Source of the DNA: RBG-16-66-20 sp049651845
GTDB taxonomy: Bacteria; Pseudomonadota; Gammaproteobacteria; Burkholderiales; SG8-39
Assembly: GCA_049651845.1 (NCBI GenBank)
Contig: JBASCW010000053.1
Coordinates: forward strand, 1-19,979
Length of the DNA: 19,979 nucleotides
Direction: 5' to 3'
The translations under genes and the position numbers were made by a program. Every line of letters begins with the position of its first letter. Position 1 is the stretch's first letter. Below, piece after piece: positions 13,616 to 19,979 of this stretch. The notes below the pieces were generated by a model. It ran no database searches. It saw only the letters and a list, made by a program, of their open reading frames with translations, and had not been told where the DNA came from.

Positions 13616-14764
13616 ATGCACGAGTTCAGGTTCGAGGCGGTGAAGATGCCGGCGTCCGCGGAGAAGCTGCGGCGCGAGGTGCGCGCGTTTCTCGCCGAGG
13701 AGTCGGCGCGCGGCACGTTCCAGCCGACGCGCAATTCCTGGAATACCTACGACCCGGCATTCAGCCGCAAGTGCGGCGAGCGCGGCTGGATCGGCATGCG
13801 CTGGCCGAAGCAGTACGGCGGCCATGCGCGCTCGGCGCTCGAGCGCTATGTCGTCACCGAGGAGATGCTCGCGGGCGGCGCGCCGGTGGGCGCGCACTGG
13901 GTCGCCGACCGGCAGAGCGGCCACCAGATCCTGCGCTATGGCAGCGAGCGCGCGAAGCGCGAGCTGCTGCCCAGGATCGCCGCCGGCACCTGCTACTTTG
14001 CGATCGGCATGAGCGAGCCCGATTCGGGCTCGGACCTGGCCGCGGTGCGCACGCGCGCGACCCGGGTGGACGGCGGCTGGAAGATCAGCGGCACCAAGAT
14101 CTGGACCAGCAACGCGCACCAGGCGCACTACAAGATCACGCTCGCGCGCAGCTCGCCGAAGCAGGAGGACCGGCACGCCGGCATGACGCAGTTCATCATC
14201 GACCTCGCGCAGCCCGGCGTCACGGTGCGGCCGATCCACAATCTCTACGGTGGCCACGACTTCAACGAGGTGATCTACGACGACTACTTCGTGCCCGACG
14301 ACATGGTGCTCGGCGAGGTCGGCTCGGGCTGGAAGATGGTCACGGGCGAACTTGCGTTCGAGCGCTCGGGCCCGGACCGCTTCCTCTCGACCTACCGGCT
14401 GCTGGTCGAGTCGATCCGCGCCATCGGCGCCTCGCCCGACGACCGCGCCGCCGCCGAAGTCGGCCGCTTCGTCGCGCACCTGTCGGCACTCAGGCGCATG
14501 TCGACCTCGATCGCCGGCATGCTGGAGCGCGGCGCCCAGCCGATCGTCGAGGCGGCGCTCGTCAAGGACGTCGGCACCACCTTCGAGCGCGAGGTGCCCG
14601 AGGTGTTCCGCCAGCTGCTGCCGACCGAGCCCACGCTCGGCCACGGCGAGAGCTACCCCGAGCTGCTGGGGCTCACCGTGCTGCGCGCGCCCGGATTCAC
14701 CATCCGCGGCGGCACGCGCGAAATTCTGCGCGGCATGATCGCGCGCGGACTGGGGCTGCGATGA
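13616..14764 (+). CDS. Acyl-CoA dehydrogenase, first subunit of probable heterodimer
   Basis: A 382-residue flavoprotein that oxidises an acyl-CoA at the alpha-beta bond. The N-terminal helical domain ends with GWIGMRWPKQYGG (57-69). The flavin-ring and substrate motif GMSEPDSGSDL (131-141) is present, as are the beta-domain WTSNA (163-167), the candidate catalytic Glu249 (LAFERSG) and the C-terminal TIRGGTREILRGMIARGLGL (362-381). The RxxFG adenine-side FAD motif found in ordinary homotetramers is missing; it occurs in the next gene instead. The start at 13616 has GGGAGAAG just upstream; the open frame extends further upstream but only over the divergent gene. Its TGA overlaps the next ATG (ATGA), so the subunits are translationally coupled. 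Confidence 0.95.
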   Translation: MHEFRFEAVKMPASAEKLRREVRAFLAEESARGTFQPTRNSWNTYDPAFSRKCGERGWIGMRWPKQYGGHARSALERYVVTEEMLAGGAPVGAHWVADRQSGHQILRYGSERAKRELLPRIAAGTCYFAIGMSEPDSGSDLAAVRTRATRVDGGWKISGTKIWTSNAHQAHYKITLARSSPKQEDRHAGMTQFIIDLAQPGVTVRPIHNLYGGHDFNEVIYDDYFVPDDMVLGEVGSGWKMVTGELAFERSGPDRFLSTYRLLVESIRAIGASPDDRAAAEVGRFVAHLSALRRMSTSIAGMLERGAQPIVEAALVKDVGTTFEREVPEVFRQLLPTEPTLGHGESYPELLGLTVLRAPGFTIRGGTREILRGMIARGLGLR

Positions 14765-15747
14765 GCGCTGTTCCCGAAAGCATGCAGCAGGACCTGTTGA
14801 AGACGGCCGATCGCGTCGCCGAGGCGCATTGCACGAAGGCGGTGCGCGAAGCGGCCGAGGCGGGCGAGTGGCCCGCGGCCCTATGGGGTGCGCTCGAGCA
14901 GACCGGCATGACGCGCGCCGCGCTGCCGGAGTCGGCGGGCGGCGCGGGCCTCGACTTCATCGATGCCATGGCGGTGCTGCGCCGCACGGCCTACCACGCG
15001 CTGCCGGTGCCGCTCGCCGAGACGATGATGGCGGGGCGAATGTTGATGGCAGCGGGTCTCGACGTGCCAGAGGGTGCTCTCACGGTTGCGTTCGTCGACG
15101 GCAAGCGGGTTCCCTGGGGTGGCCAGGCTGCATACGTCGTGTTGGTCGGGGATGAGGAGGTCGGCCTGGCCAGCGAGGTTTCCGTGAAGGATGCGGAGAA
15201 GAATCTCGCCGGCGAACCGAGGGTGCTCATCGCGTACGCTTCGACCAAGCCGAAAATGCTCGCCGGAGCCCGCGACCGGCTGATGATGGAGGGGGCGCTG
15301 CTGCGCAGCGTGCAGATGGCTGGGGCGCTGGAGCGCATCCTCGGCTACGCGCTCACCTACGCCAACGAGCGCGTCCAGTTCGGCCGGCCGATCGGCAAGT
15401 TCCAGGCGGTGCAGCACCTGCTCGCCGTGCTCGCAGGGCAGGTGGCCGCCGCGAGCGCCGCCGCCGACGCCGCGGTCGAGGCCTCGGCGGCCGCGCCGGA
15501 CGAATTCACGATCGCGGCGGCCAAGGCGCGCGTGGGCGAAGCCGCCGGCAAGGGCGCGGAGATCGCGCACCAGGTGCATGGCGCGATGGGCTTCACGCGC
15601 GAGCACAACCTGCACTACAGCACGCGCCGGCTCTGGTCCTGGCGCGACGAGTTCGGCAACGAGGCCTACTGGCAGATGCGCCTGGGCCGCATGGTGGCCG
15701 CGCGCGGCGCCGAGGCGCTCTGGCCGATGCTGGCCGGAAGCTATTGA
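14761..15747 (+). CDS. Acyl-CoA dehydrogenase-like second subunit
   Basis: A 328-residue partner subunit, shorter than a usual dehydrogenase (about 380). The N-terminal domain has ALPESAGGAGLDFIDAM (54-70), but the central SEPxxGSD flavin-ring motif is absent and the middle domain is short. The C-terminal FAD-binding parts are intact: RVQFGRPIGKFQAVQH (204-219) and QVHGAMGFTREH (271-282). This is the complement of what the first subunit lacks, so one FAD site per heterodimer is inferred, as in known alpha2beta2 acyl-CoA dehydrogenases of sterol catabolism. It starts at 14761 in an ATGA overlap. The stop is 3 bases before a palindromic repeat. Confidence 0.93.
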   Translation: MSAVPESMQQDLLKTADRVAEAHCTKAVREAAEAGEWPAALWGALEQTGMTRAALPESAGGAGLDFIDAMAVLRRTAYHALPVPLAETMMAGRMLMAAGLDVPEGALTVAFVDGKRVPWGGQAAYVVLVGDEEVGLASEVSVKDAEKNLAGEPRVLIAYASTKPKMLAGARDRLMMEGALLRSVQMAGALERILGYALTYANERVQFGRPIGKFQAVQHLLAVLAGQVAAASAAADAAVEASAAAPDEFTIAAAKARVGEAAGKGAEIAHQVHGAMGFTREHNLHYSTRRLWSWRDEFGNEAYWQMRLGRMVAARGAEALWPMLAGSY

Positions 15748-15750
15748 TAC

Positions 15751-15807
15751 CTGCGCAAGTAATGTCCCATCCTTCCGCTTGGCGTACCTAGGACAATACT
15801 TACGCAG
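15751..15807. repeat. Imperfect 17-bp inverted repeat (REP-like)
   Basis: The left arm CTGCGCAAGTAATGTCC (15751-15767) and right arm GGACAATACTTACGCAG (15791-15807) are complementary at 15 of 17 positions, with a 23-base loop. It occupies most of the 71-base gap between the convergent dehydrogenase and cyclase-family genes. It differs in sequence from the 12698-12788 repeat. It may be a dispersed palindromic repeat or a transcript-end structure; no T-run is present. Confidence 0.85.
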
Positions 15808-15818
15808 TACTCATTAGC

Positions 15819-16913
15819 TCACTTTCCCGGCACGCCGACCGCGACCGGGCGCACCGCCGCGCCCGCGCTGCCCTTCTCGCGCTGCGGCAGGATCATGGTG
15901 CATGCGGTCCACACCTTGTCGTTGGCGATCTCGTCCAGCTTCGCGTTCTCGATGTGGTGGATGCCCGTCTGCGTGAGCATGTGGTGGTGCAGTGCGAACG
16001 GCACGCCGTCGGGCACGCCGGCGGCGGGACCGGCCTTGCCCGCGAGCATGCCGTCGGGCACCGGGTCGATGAACGGCGTGTCGAGGCCGATCGCGACGAT
16101 GCGCCGGTCGCCGAGGTATTTCGCCGCGTCGTAGGCGAGGCCGGGCGCGCTCGCGTAGTACTTCTTCTCGGTGTCCGGGTCCTTCCAGTGGTCGCCCCAG
16201 CCGGTGCGCACGTAGACCACGTCGCCGGGCAGGATGCCGCGCTTGGCGAGCCCCTGCGCCTTCAGCATCGCCTCGATGTGCTTCGCGGTGACGGTTTCGC
16301 CCGCCTTCATCGGCTGGCCGCCGCCCACCAGCGCCTTGGCATCCAGCACCACCGCGCTGGTGATGAGCGGCTGGATCTTCTCGATGCCGAGCCTGAGCAG
16401 CGGCGAGTCGGGCGTGGGCTTCACGTCCTTCTGCGTGTAGCCGCCGTAGTAGCGCGCGCCTTCAGCGGGAAACGCCGCCTTGCCGTCCCAGGGCTGCGGC
16501 AGGAAGCCGAAGTGGCCGAGCGCATCGATCTGCGTGCCCTGCTGGCCGGGCTCCGCGCCCTCGGCAAGGCTCTCCATGTTGAACGCCTGCGAGGTGCCGG
16601 GGATGCCCGCGCTCGCCTTGGGCTTGGTGACGTAGGGGCCGCTGAAGCCCGAGAGCGGCATCGTGCCCGAGCGGATGTAGGACAGCTCGTAGACCTTCGC
16701 CTTCGGCCGCGCCATGTGCCACGCGCAGCGCGCCATCGTGCCCGCGCCGAGCGTGTTGGCCATGCCGCGCTCGTCGCCCGCGGGCCAGGGCGGCGCGGGC
16801 GTCTCCTTCTTCGACTTGGCGATCAGCGCGGCGGGCTCCACCGACTGCGCGGGCGCCGCGAAAGCGAGGCAGCAGGCGAGGGCGAGCGGAGCGGCGGGAT
16901 GCAGTTTGATCAT
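15819..16913 (-). CDS. Secreted cyclase-family (kynurenine formamidase-like) hydrolase
   Basis: A 364-residue exported protein of the cyclase/KynB-like metal hydrolase family. The start at 16913 has a very strong AGGAGGAC ribosome site; residues 1-24 form a Sec signal (cleavage near APA-QS). The metal-site motif is GTQIDALGH (126-134): Asp130 and His134 are retained, but the His expected at position 128 (THxD in KynB) is Gln. Other family segments are GDVVYVRTGWG (230-240), GLDTPFIDP (276-284) and LHHHMLTQTGIHHIEN (308-323). It is about 100 residues longer than KynB, as in the secreted subgroup. It would act in the periplasm on a cyclic amide or ester; substrate unknown. It is divergent from the MarR-GNAT gene, which may regulate it. 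Confidence 0.9.
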   Translation of the reverse strand: MIKLHPAAPLALACCLAFAAPAQSVEPAALIAKSKKETPAPPWPAGDERGMANTLGAGTMARCAWHMARPKAKVYELSYIRSGTMPLSGFSGPYVTKPKASAGIPGTSQAFNMESLAEGAEPGQQGTQIDALGHFGFLPQPWDGKAAFPAEGARYYGGYTQKDVKPTPDSPLLRLGIEKIQPLITSAVVLDAKALVGGGQPMKAGETVTAKHIEAMLKAQGLAKRGILPGDVVYVRTGWGDHWKDPDTEKKYYASAPGLAYDAAKYLGDRRIVAIGLDTPFIDPVPDGMLAGKAGPAAGVPDGVPFALHHHMLTQTGIHHIENAKLDEIANDKVWTACTMILPQREKGSAGAAVRPVAVGVPGK

Positions 16914-16970
16914 CTTGTCCTCCTGAGGGAGCCGCCAGCCTAGCACCGCCGCCGGCCCGCGCCACTTTAG

Positions 16971-16999
16971 TTGACAAAAGCAAATAATCCCGCAAAACT
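16971..16999 (+). promoter_or_regulatory. Candidate promoter/operator for MarR-GNAT gene
   Basis: TTGACA at 16971-16976 is a perfect sigma-70 -35 box. With a 17-base spacer the -10 position is AAAACT (16994-16999), a poor match. Transcription would then begin near 17006, the GTG start codon, giving a leaderless message. The AT-rich stretch 16967-16988 contains TTG and CAA half-sites (TTGACAAAAGCAA) that could bind a MarR dimer. The rest of the gap 16914-17005 holds the ribosome site of the cyclase-family gene. Confidence 0.42.
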
Positions 17000-17005
17000 G
17001 GCCGG

Positions 17006-17914
17006 GTGGACGCCCAGGTCGACGCCGTACGCCGCTTCAGCCGCTTCTACACCCGGCGCATCGGCGCGCTGCGGCGCGGCCTCGCCGGCGGCCCGTTCCC
17101 ACTGCCCGAGGCGCGCGTGCTCTACGAGCTGGCGCAGCGCGGCAGCGCCACCGCCACCGAGATCCGCCGCGACCTCGCGCTCGACGCGGGCTACCTGAGC
17201 CGCCTGCTGCGCGGGCTGCGCCAGCGCGGCCTGGTGCGCGCGGCCGCATCGGCGCAGGACGCGCGCGCGAGCGTGCTCTCGCTCACCGCGAAGGGCGCCC
17301 GGCAGTTCGGCCAGTTCGACCAGCGCACGCGCGAGCAGGTGCGCGCGATGCTGAGCGACCTGCCCGAATCCGGCCGCCAGCGCGTGGTCGACGCCATGCG
17401 CGCGGTCGAGTCCCTGCTGGAGGACCGCAGGCCCGGCGAGGCCGTCCTGCGCGCGCCGCGCCCCGGCGACCTCGGGCGCGTGGTGCAGCTGCACGGCGAG
17501 CTCTACGCGCGCGAATTCGGCTACGACACCACTTTCGAGGCGCTGGTGGCGGACATCGCCGCGCAGTTCGTGCGCGACTTCGATCCGGCGCGCGAGCGCT
17601 GCTGGATCGCCGAGCTGGACGGCGCGGTGGTCGGCTCGGTGTTCCTCGTGAAGAAATCGAAGACCGTCGCCAAGCTGCGCCTGCTGGTGCTGGACCCGAA
17701 AGCGCGCGGCCAGGGCCTCGGCCGCCGCCTCACGCGCGCCTGCATCGAGTTCGCGCGCGCCAAGGGCTACAAGAAGATCGTGCTCTGGACCCAGAGCCAA
17801 CTCGCCGCCGCGCGCGCCATCTACCAGGCCGAGGGCTTTCGCAAGACCGCGAGCGAGAAACACTTCAGCTTCGGCAAGAAGCTGGTCGCCGAGACCTGGG
17901 AGCTGAAGCTCTAG
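17006..17914 (+). CDS. MarR-type winged helix fused to GNAT acetyltransferase
   Basis: A 302-residue two-domain protein. Residues 1-140 are a MarR winged helix-turn-helix: recognition region SATATEIRRDLALDAGYLSR (47-66), then LRQRGLVRAAASAQDARAS (71-89) forming the wing, with dimerisation helices on both sides. Residues about 147-302 are a GNAT acyltransferase with the acetyl-CoA loop LDPKARGQGLGRRL (229-242) and a C-terminal YQAEGF motif (273-278). This is a known fusion type, usually annotated as a bifunctional regulator/acetyltransferase. It starts with GTG at 17006 and has no ribosome site. It is divergent from the cyclase-family gene and converges on an SDR with a 4-base stop-codon overlap. 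Target DNA and acetyl acceptor are unknown. Confidence 0.93.
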   Translation: MDAQVDAVRRFSRFYTRRIGALRRGLAGGPFPLPEARVLYELAQRGSATATEIRRDLALDAGYLSRLLRGLRQRGLVRAAASAQDARASVLSLTAKGARQFGQFDQRTREQVRAMLSDLPESGRQRVVDAMRAVESLLEDRRPGEAVLRAPRPGDLGRVVQLHGELYAREFGYDTTFEALVADIAAQFVRDFDPARERCWIAELDGAVVGSVFLVKKSKTVAKLRLLVLDPKARGQGLGRRLTRACIEFARAKGYKKIVLWTQSQLAAARAIYQAEGFRKTASEKHFSFGKKLVAETWELKL

Positions 17915-18660
17915 CCCTGGACGGAATAGCCGCCGTCCACCGGGATCGCGGTACCAGTAAGGAAGTCCGAGGCGGGACTCGCGAGGAACACCGCGATGCC
18001 GGCGAAATCCCCGGGGTCGCCCCAGCGGCCGGCGGGCGTGCGCGCGAGCACGCGCTCGTGCAGGCCCTCGACCTGCTGGCGCGCGTTGCGCGTGAGGTCG
18101 GTGTCGATCCAGCCCGGCAGCACGCAGTTCACCTGGATGTTGTCCTTGGCCCAGGCGCAGGCCATGGCGCGGCTCATCTGCACGATGCCGCCCTTGGAGG
18201 CGGCGTAGACCGAGGTGAACGAGGCGCCGAAGATGGACATCATCGAGCCGATGTTGACGATCTTGCCGCCGCCCGCCCTCTTCATTTCGGGGTAGGCGAG
18301 CTGCGAGAGGCCGAACGCGCTCGTGAGGTTGGTGTTCATCACCTCGTGGTACTCGGCGAGCGCGTACTCCTGCGGCTGCTTGCGGATGTTGATGCCCGCG
18401 TTGTTGACCAGGATGTCGAGCCGGCCGTGGCGCTTGACCGTCTCGGCGACGAGCGACTTGAGGGACGCCTCGCTCTTCACGTCCACCTCGATTGCCTCGC
18501 CGCCGATCTCCTTGGCTGCGGCCGCACTTTTCTGGGCATTGCGGCCGGCAATGATCACTTTCGCGCCCGCGGCTGCGAGCCCGCGCGCCATGCCGAGGCC
18601 GATGCCGCCGTTGCCGCCGGTCACGATTGCCACTTTGCCAGCCAGATCAAAGCCTTTCAT
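17911..18660 (-). CDS. SDR-family NAD(P)-dependent oxidoreductase (second copy)
   Basis: A 249-residue classical SDR. It has TGGNGGIG (14-21), NNAG (86-89), and catalytic Asn111, Ser139, Tyr152 and Lys156 (YAASK), plus the C-terminal DGGYS. Arg40 after the second strand could favour NADP over NAD; this is only a hint. The start at 18660 follows GGGAGGG and yields the standard N-terminus MKGFDLAGKVAIVTGG. TACAAT (18693-18688) is a candidate -10. It resembles the SDR at 11151-11927 throughout the N-terminal half. Its stop overlaps the MarR-GNAT stop in convergent orientation. Substrate unknown; gluconate 5-dehydrogenase-like or ketoacyl reductase-like enzymes share this pattern. Confidence 0.95.
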   Translation of the reverse strand: MKGFDLAGKVAIVTGGNGGIGLGMARGLAAAGAKVIIAGRNAQKSAAAAKEIGGEAIEVDVKSEASLKSLVAETVKRHGRLDILVNNAGINIRKQPQEYALAEYHEVMNTNLTSAFGLSQLAYPEMKRAGGGKIVNIGSMMSIFGASFTSVYAASKGGIVQMSRAMACAWAKDNIQVNCVLPGWIDTDLTRNARQQVEGLHERVLARTPAGRWGDPGDFAGIAVFLASPASDFLTGTAIPVDGGYSVQG

Positions 18661-18694
18661 GCTGCCCTCCCGGTTTTGCGAGCCCGCATTGTAA

Positions 18695-18719
18695 GGAATT
18701 GCGCCCTCGCCGGGTCTAA
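18695..18719 (+). promoter_or_regulatory. Tentative ECF-type promoter before the sigma operon
   Basis: GGAATT (18695-18700) and GTCTAA (18714-18719) resemble the GGAAC and TCTAA boxes of RpoE-like promoters, which would fit autoregulation by one of the downstream sigma factors. The 13-base spacer is shorter than the usual one of about 16, and the GTG start is only 6 bases after the second box, so this remains tentative. Confidence 0.25.
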
Positions 18720-18725
18720 GGTTTC

Positions 18726-19253
18726 GTGACCACCGCCGAACGCCTGGAACACCTGGGAAGGCTCCGCCCGCAGCTGGTGCGCTTTGCGCGCGCGCGGCTG
18801 CGTAACGCGGCCCATGCCGAAGACGCAGTGCAGGAAGCGCTGGTGGCGGCGATCGAGCGCATCGAGACGTTCTCGGGCGCATCCTCCCTGCACAGCTGGC
18901 TCACCGGGATCCTCAAGCATAAGATCGTCGATTGCGTCAGGCGATCGGCGCGCGATCAGTTCCAGCCGCTCGACGCCGACGGGGTGCCGGAGGGAAGCGA
19001 CCGAGCGCATGTGCCTGCGTATGGACCGGAACAGGTGCTGGAATGCCGGCAGTTGTGGGAGTCGCTGCTGCGCTGCCTGCAGGACCTGCCCGAGCGCACG
19101 GCAGAGGCGTTTGTGCTGCGTGAGTTCATGGGCTTGAACACGACCGAGGCCAGCCGGGCGCTGGCAGTGTCGGAGTCGAACTGCGCGGTGATGCTGCACC
19201 GGGCGCGCGTGCGCGTACGCGCACGACTCGCGCCGCAGTGGTGCAAGCCTTGA
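18726..19253 (+). CDS. ECF-type RNA polymerase sigma factor (first)
   Basis: A 175-residue sigma-70 family protein. Region 2 spans about 13-75: RPQLVRFARARLRN, then AEDAVQEALVAAIERI (31-46, core-binding and -10 recognition) and SLHSWLTGILKHKIVD (54-69). Region 4 spans about 115-168: LPERTAEAFVLREFMGLNTT (121-140) and SESNCAVMLHRARVRVRA (149-166), the -35-recognition helix-turn-helix. The SSL-W-GILKHKIVD and SNC-LHRAR patterns fit the ECF group usually paired with a small zinc anti-sigma. The start is GTG at 18726. Its 3' end overlaps the second sigma gene by up to 16 bases, so the two are translationally coupled. Confidence 0.9.
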   Translation: MTTAERLEHLGRLRPQLVRFARARLRNAAHAEDAVQEALVAAIERIETFSGASSLHSWLTGILKHKIVDCVRRSARDQFQPLDADGVPEGSDRAHVPAYGPEQVLECRQLWESLLRCLQDLPERTAEAFVLREFMGLNTTEASRALAVSESNCAVMLHRARVRVRARLAPQWCKP

Positions 19254-19762
19254 GTGCGGGTCCCGCCGATGCGACTTTCGAGGACGCCGTCCGCGCGCAC
19301 GCCGGGGATCTGTTCCGGTACGCATACTGGCTTTCGCGCAACCGGCAGCAGGCCGAGGACATCGTCCAGGAAGCGCTGCTGCGCGGCTGGCGCGCGTTTC
19401 CCGGCATGCGGGAGCGGGCGGCCGTGAAGGGCTGGCTGTTCGCCATCGTCAAGAACGAATTCCTCCGCCTGGCCGCAACGGACGCGCGCCACGCCGGCGT
19501 CGACGTGGACGGGCTGGACTTCGCCGACGAGCGCGCCAGCCCGTTCGGCATGGAAATGCGCGATGCGCTGATGGCGCTGCCGGTGTCGTATGCCGAACCG
19601 CTGGCCCTTCAGGTGCTGGGCGGATTCAGCTGCGCGGAGATCGCGGCGATGCTCGAGACCTCCGAGGGTGCGGTCATGACGCGGCTGACGCGCGCCCGGC
19701 AGGCGCTCAAGCGGCTGGTCCTGCCGGCGCAGGCGCGCGAGCCGAAAGGGGGGCGGCCGTGA
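19238..19762 (+). CDS. ECF-type RNA polymerase sigma factor (second)
   Basis: A 174-residue sigma factor, clearly different from its neighbour. Region 2 lies at about 14-80: FEDAVRAHAGDLFRYAYWLS, AEDIVQEALLRGW (39-51) and VKGWLFAIVKNEFLR (63-77). Region 4 lies at about 108-162: RDALMALPVSYAEPL (108-122), LQVLGGFSCAEIAAML (124-139), TSEGAVMTRLTRARQALKRL (141-160). Adjacent GTG codons at 19238 and 19241, or TTG at 19250, could start it; all overlap or touch the preceding stop. Its own stop overlaps the start of the anti-sigma gene. That position suggests the anti-sigma pairs with this sigma. Activating signal unknown. Confidence 0.88.
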   Translation: MVQALSAGPADATFEDAVRAHAGDLFRYAYWLSRNRQQAEDIVQEALLRGWRAFPGMRERAAVKGWLFAIVKNEFLRLAATDARHAGVDVDGLDFADERASPFGMEMRDALMALPVSYAEPLALQVLGGFSCAEIAAMLETSEGAVMTRLTRARQALKRLVLPAQAREPKGGRP

Positions 19763-19979
19763 ACTGCCTGGACTACCGGCGCACGCTGCTCTCGGGCTCG
19801 GGCGAAACGGAAGACATGCGGGTGCACCGGATGGGCTGCTCGCCGTGCACCGAAACGCACAAGGAGCACCTCGCCTTCGAGGCCGAGCTGCGCCGCGCCC
19901 TGGAGGTTCCGGTGCCCGAGGGCCTCGCCGAGCGGCTGGCGCAGCCGGCGACGCGGCCCGCGCGCCCGGAGCGGCGCCG
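19759..19979 (+). CDS. Putative zinc anti-sigma factor, truncated by right edge
   Basis: A GTG at 19759 overlaps the TGA of the second sigma gene and opens a frame of 73 codons that runs off the window. The visible N-terminus has Cys3 and the motif HRMGCSPC (23-30), a His-x3-Cys-x2-Cys arrangement as in zinc-binding anti-sigma (ZAS) proteins. The following VPVPEGLAERL (48-58) resembles the DUF3379/anti-sigma group, in which a transmembrane helix usually follows; that part is not in the window. It would hold a sigma factor inactive at the membrane or in the cytosol until a signal arrives. Confidence 0.76.
   Translation, partial: MNCLDYRRTLLSGSGETEDMRVHRMGCSPCTETHKEHLAFEAELRRALEVPVPEGLAERLAQPATRPARPERR

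Noticed and set aside
12763..15747. A very long plus-strand open frame of 994 codons
   Set aside because: Only the last third (from 14761) is real, the second dehydrogenase subunit. The rest is out-of-frame or antisense reading of the crotonase and first dehydrogenase genes, open because of high GC, with Arg/Ala-rich low-complexity translation.

Overview
The window is GC-rich (roughly 70% by eye) and gene-dense, and it looks chromosomal. A Bug-family tricarboxylate-transporter-type binding protein, a MarR-GNAT fusion, glycine-zipper lipoproteins, orphan catabolic dehydrogenases and ECF sigma operons together suggest a betaproteobacterium, probably of Burkholderiales type. This is inference from gene content; no rRNA or other marker is present.

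Layout. 1-2033: a DNA polymerase IV gene cut by the left edge and a rhomboid protease on the minus strand, then a small STAS/SpoIIAA-like gene on plus. 2049-4967: a tandem cyclic-nucleotide-binding protein (minus), divergent from a DUF1993 gene and an MlrC-type M81 metallopeptidase. 4968-6360: small envelope proteins, namely a short lipoprotein converging on a glycine-zipper lipoprotein and a Tyr-rich secreted protein, with a bidirectional terminator between them. 6486-8854: a possibly frameshifted small membrane ORF, a Ser/Thr kinase fused to a C-terminal cyclic-nucleotide domain, and a Bug binding protein. 8841-11120: a lone molybdenum-hydroxylase large subunit (minus). 11151-12705: an SDR and a DUF169 protein (plus). 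12781-15747: a crotonase-fold protein (minus) divergent from two coupled acyl-CoA dehydrogenase subunits. 15819-18660: a secreted cyclase-family hydrolase, a MarR-GNAT fusion and a second SDR. 18726-19979: two overlapping ECF sigma genes followed by a zinc-type anti-sigma gene cut by the right edge.

How the genes may work together. The catabolic genes (Bug, molybdenum hydroxylase, two SDRs, crotonase, dehydrogenase pair, cyclase family) resemble uptake and CoA-dependent breakdown of an unknown organic acid, but they lie in several transcription units and the substrate cannot be read from sequence. The kinase-cNBD and tandem-cNBD proteins, encoded within about 5 kb of each other, point to cyclic-nucleotide signalling. 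The sigma/sigma/anti-sigma cluster is a stress-type regulator.

Most striking observations: (1) a perfect 30-bp inverted repeat at 12698-12788 whose two ends supply the stop codons of two convergent genes; (2) an acyl-CoA dehydrogenase pair whose FAD-site motifs are split between adjacent genes; (3) a crotonase lacking both canonical catalytic glutamates; (4) a bacterial kinase with the reverse domain order of cGMP-dependent protein kinase; (5) two different ECF sigma factors in one overlapping operon with a single visible anti-sigma. No tRNA, rRNA, CRISPR array, transposase or prophage gene is seen, and no gene-free stretch exceeds 300 bases.
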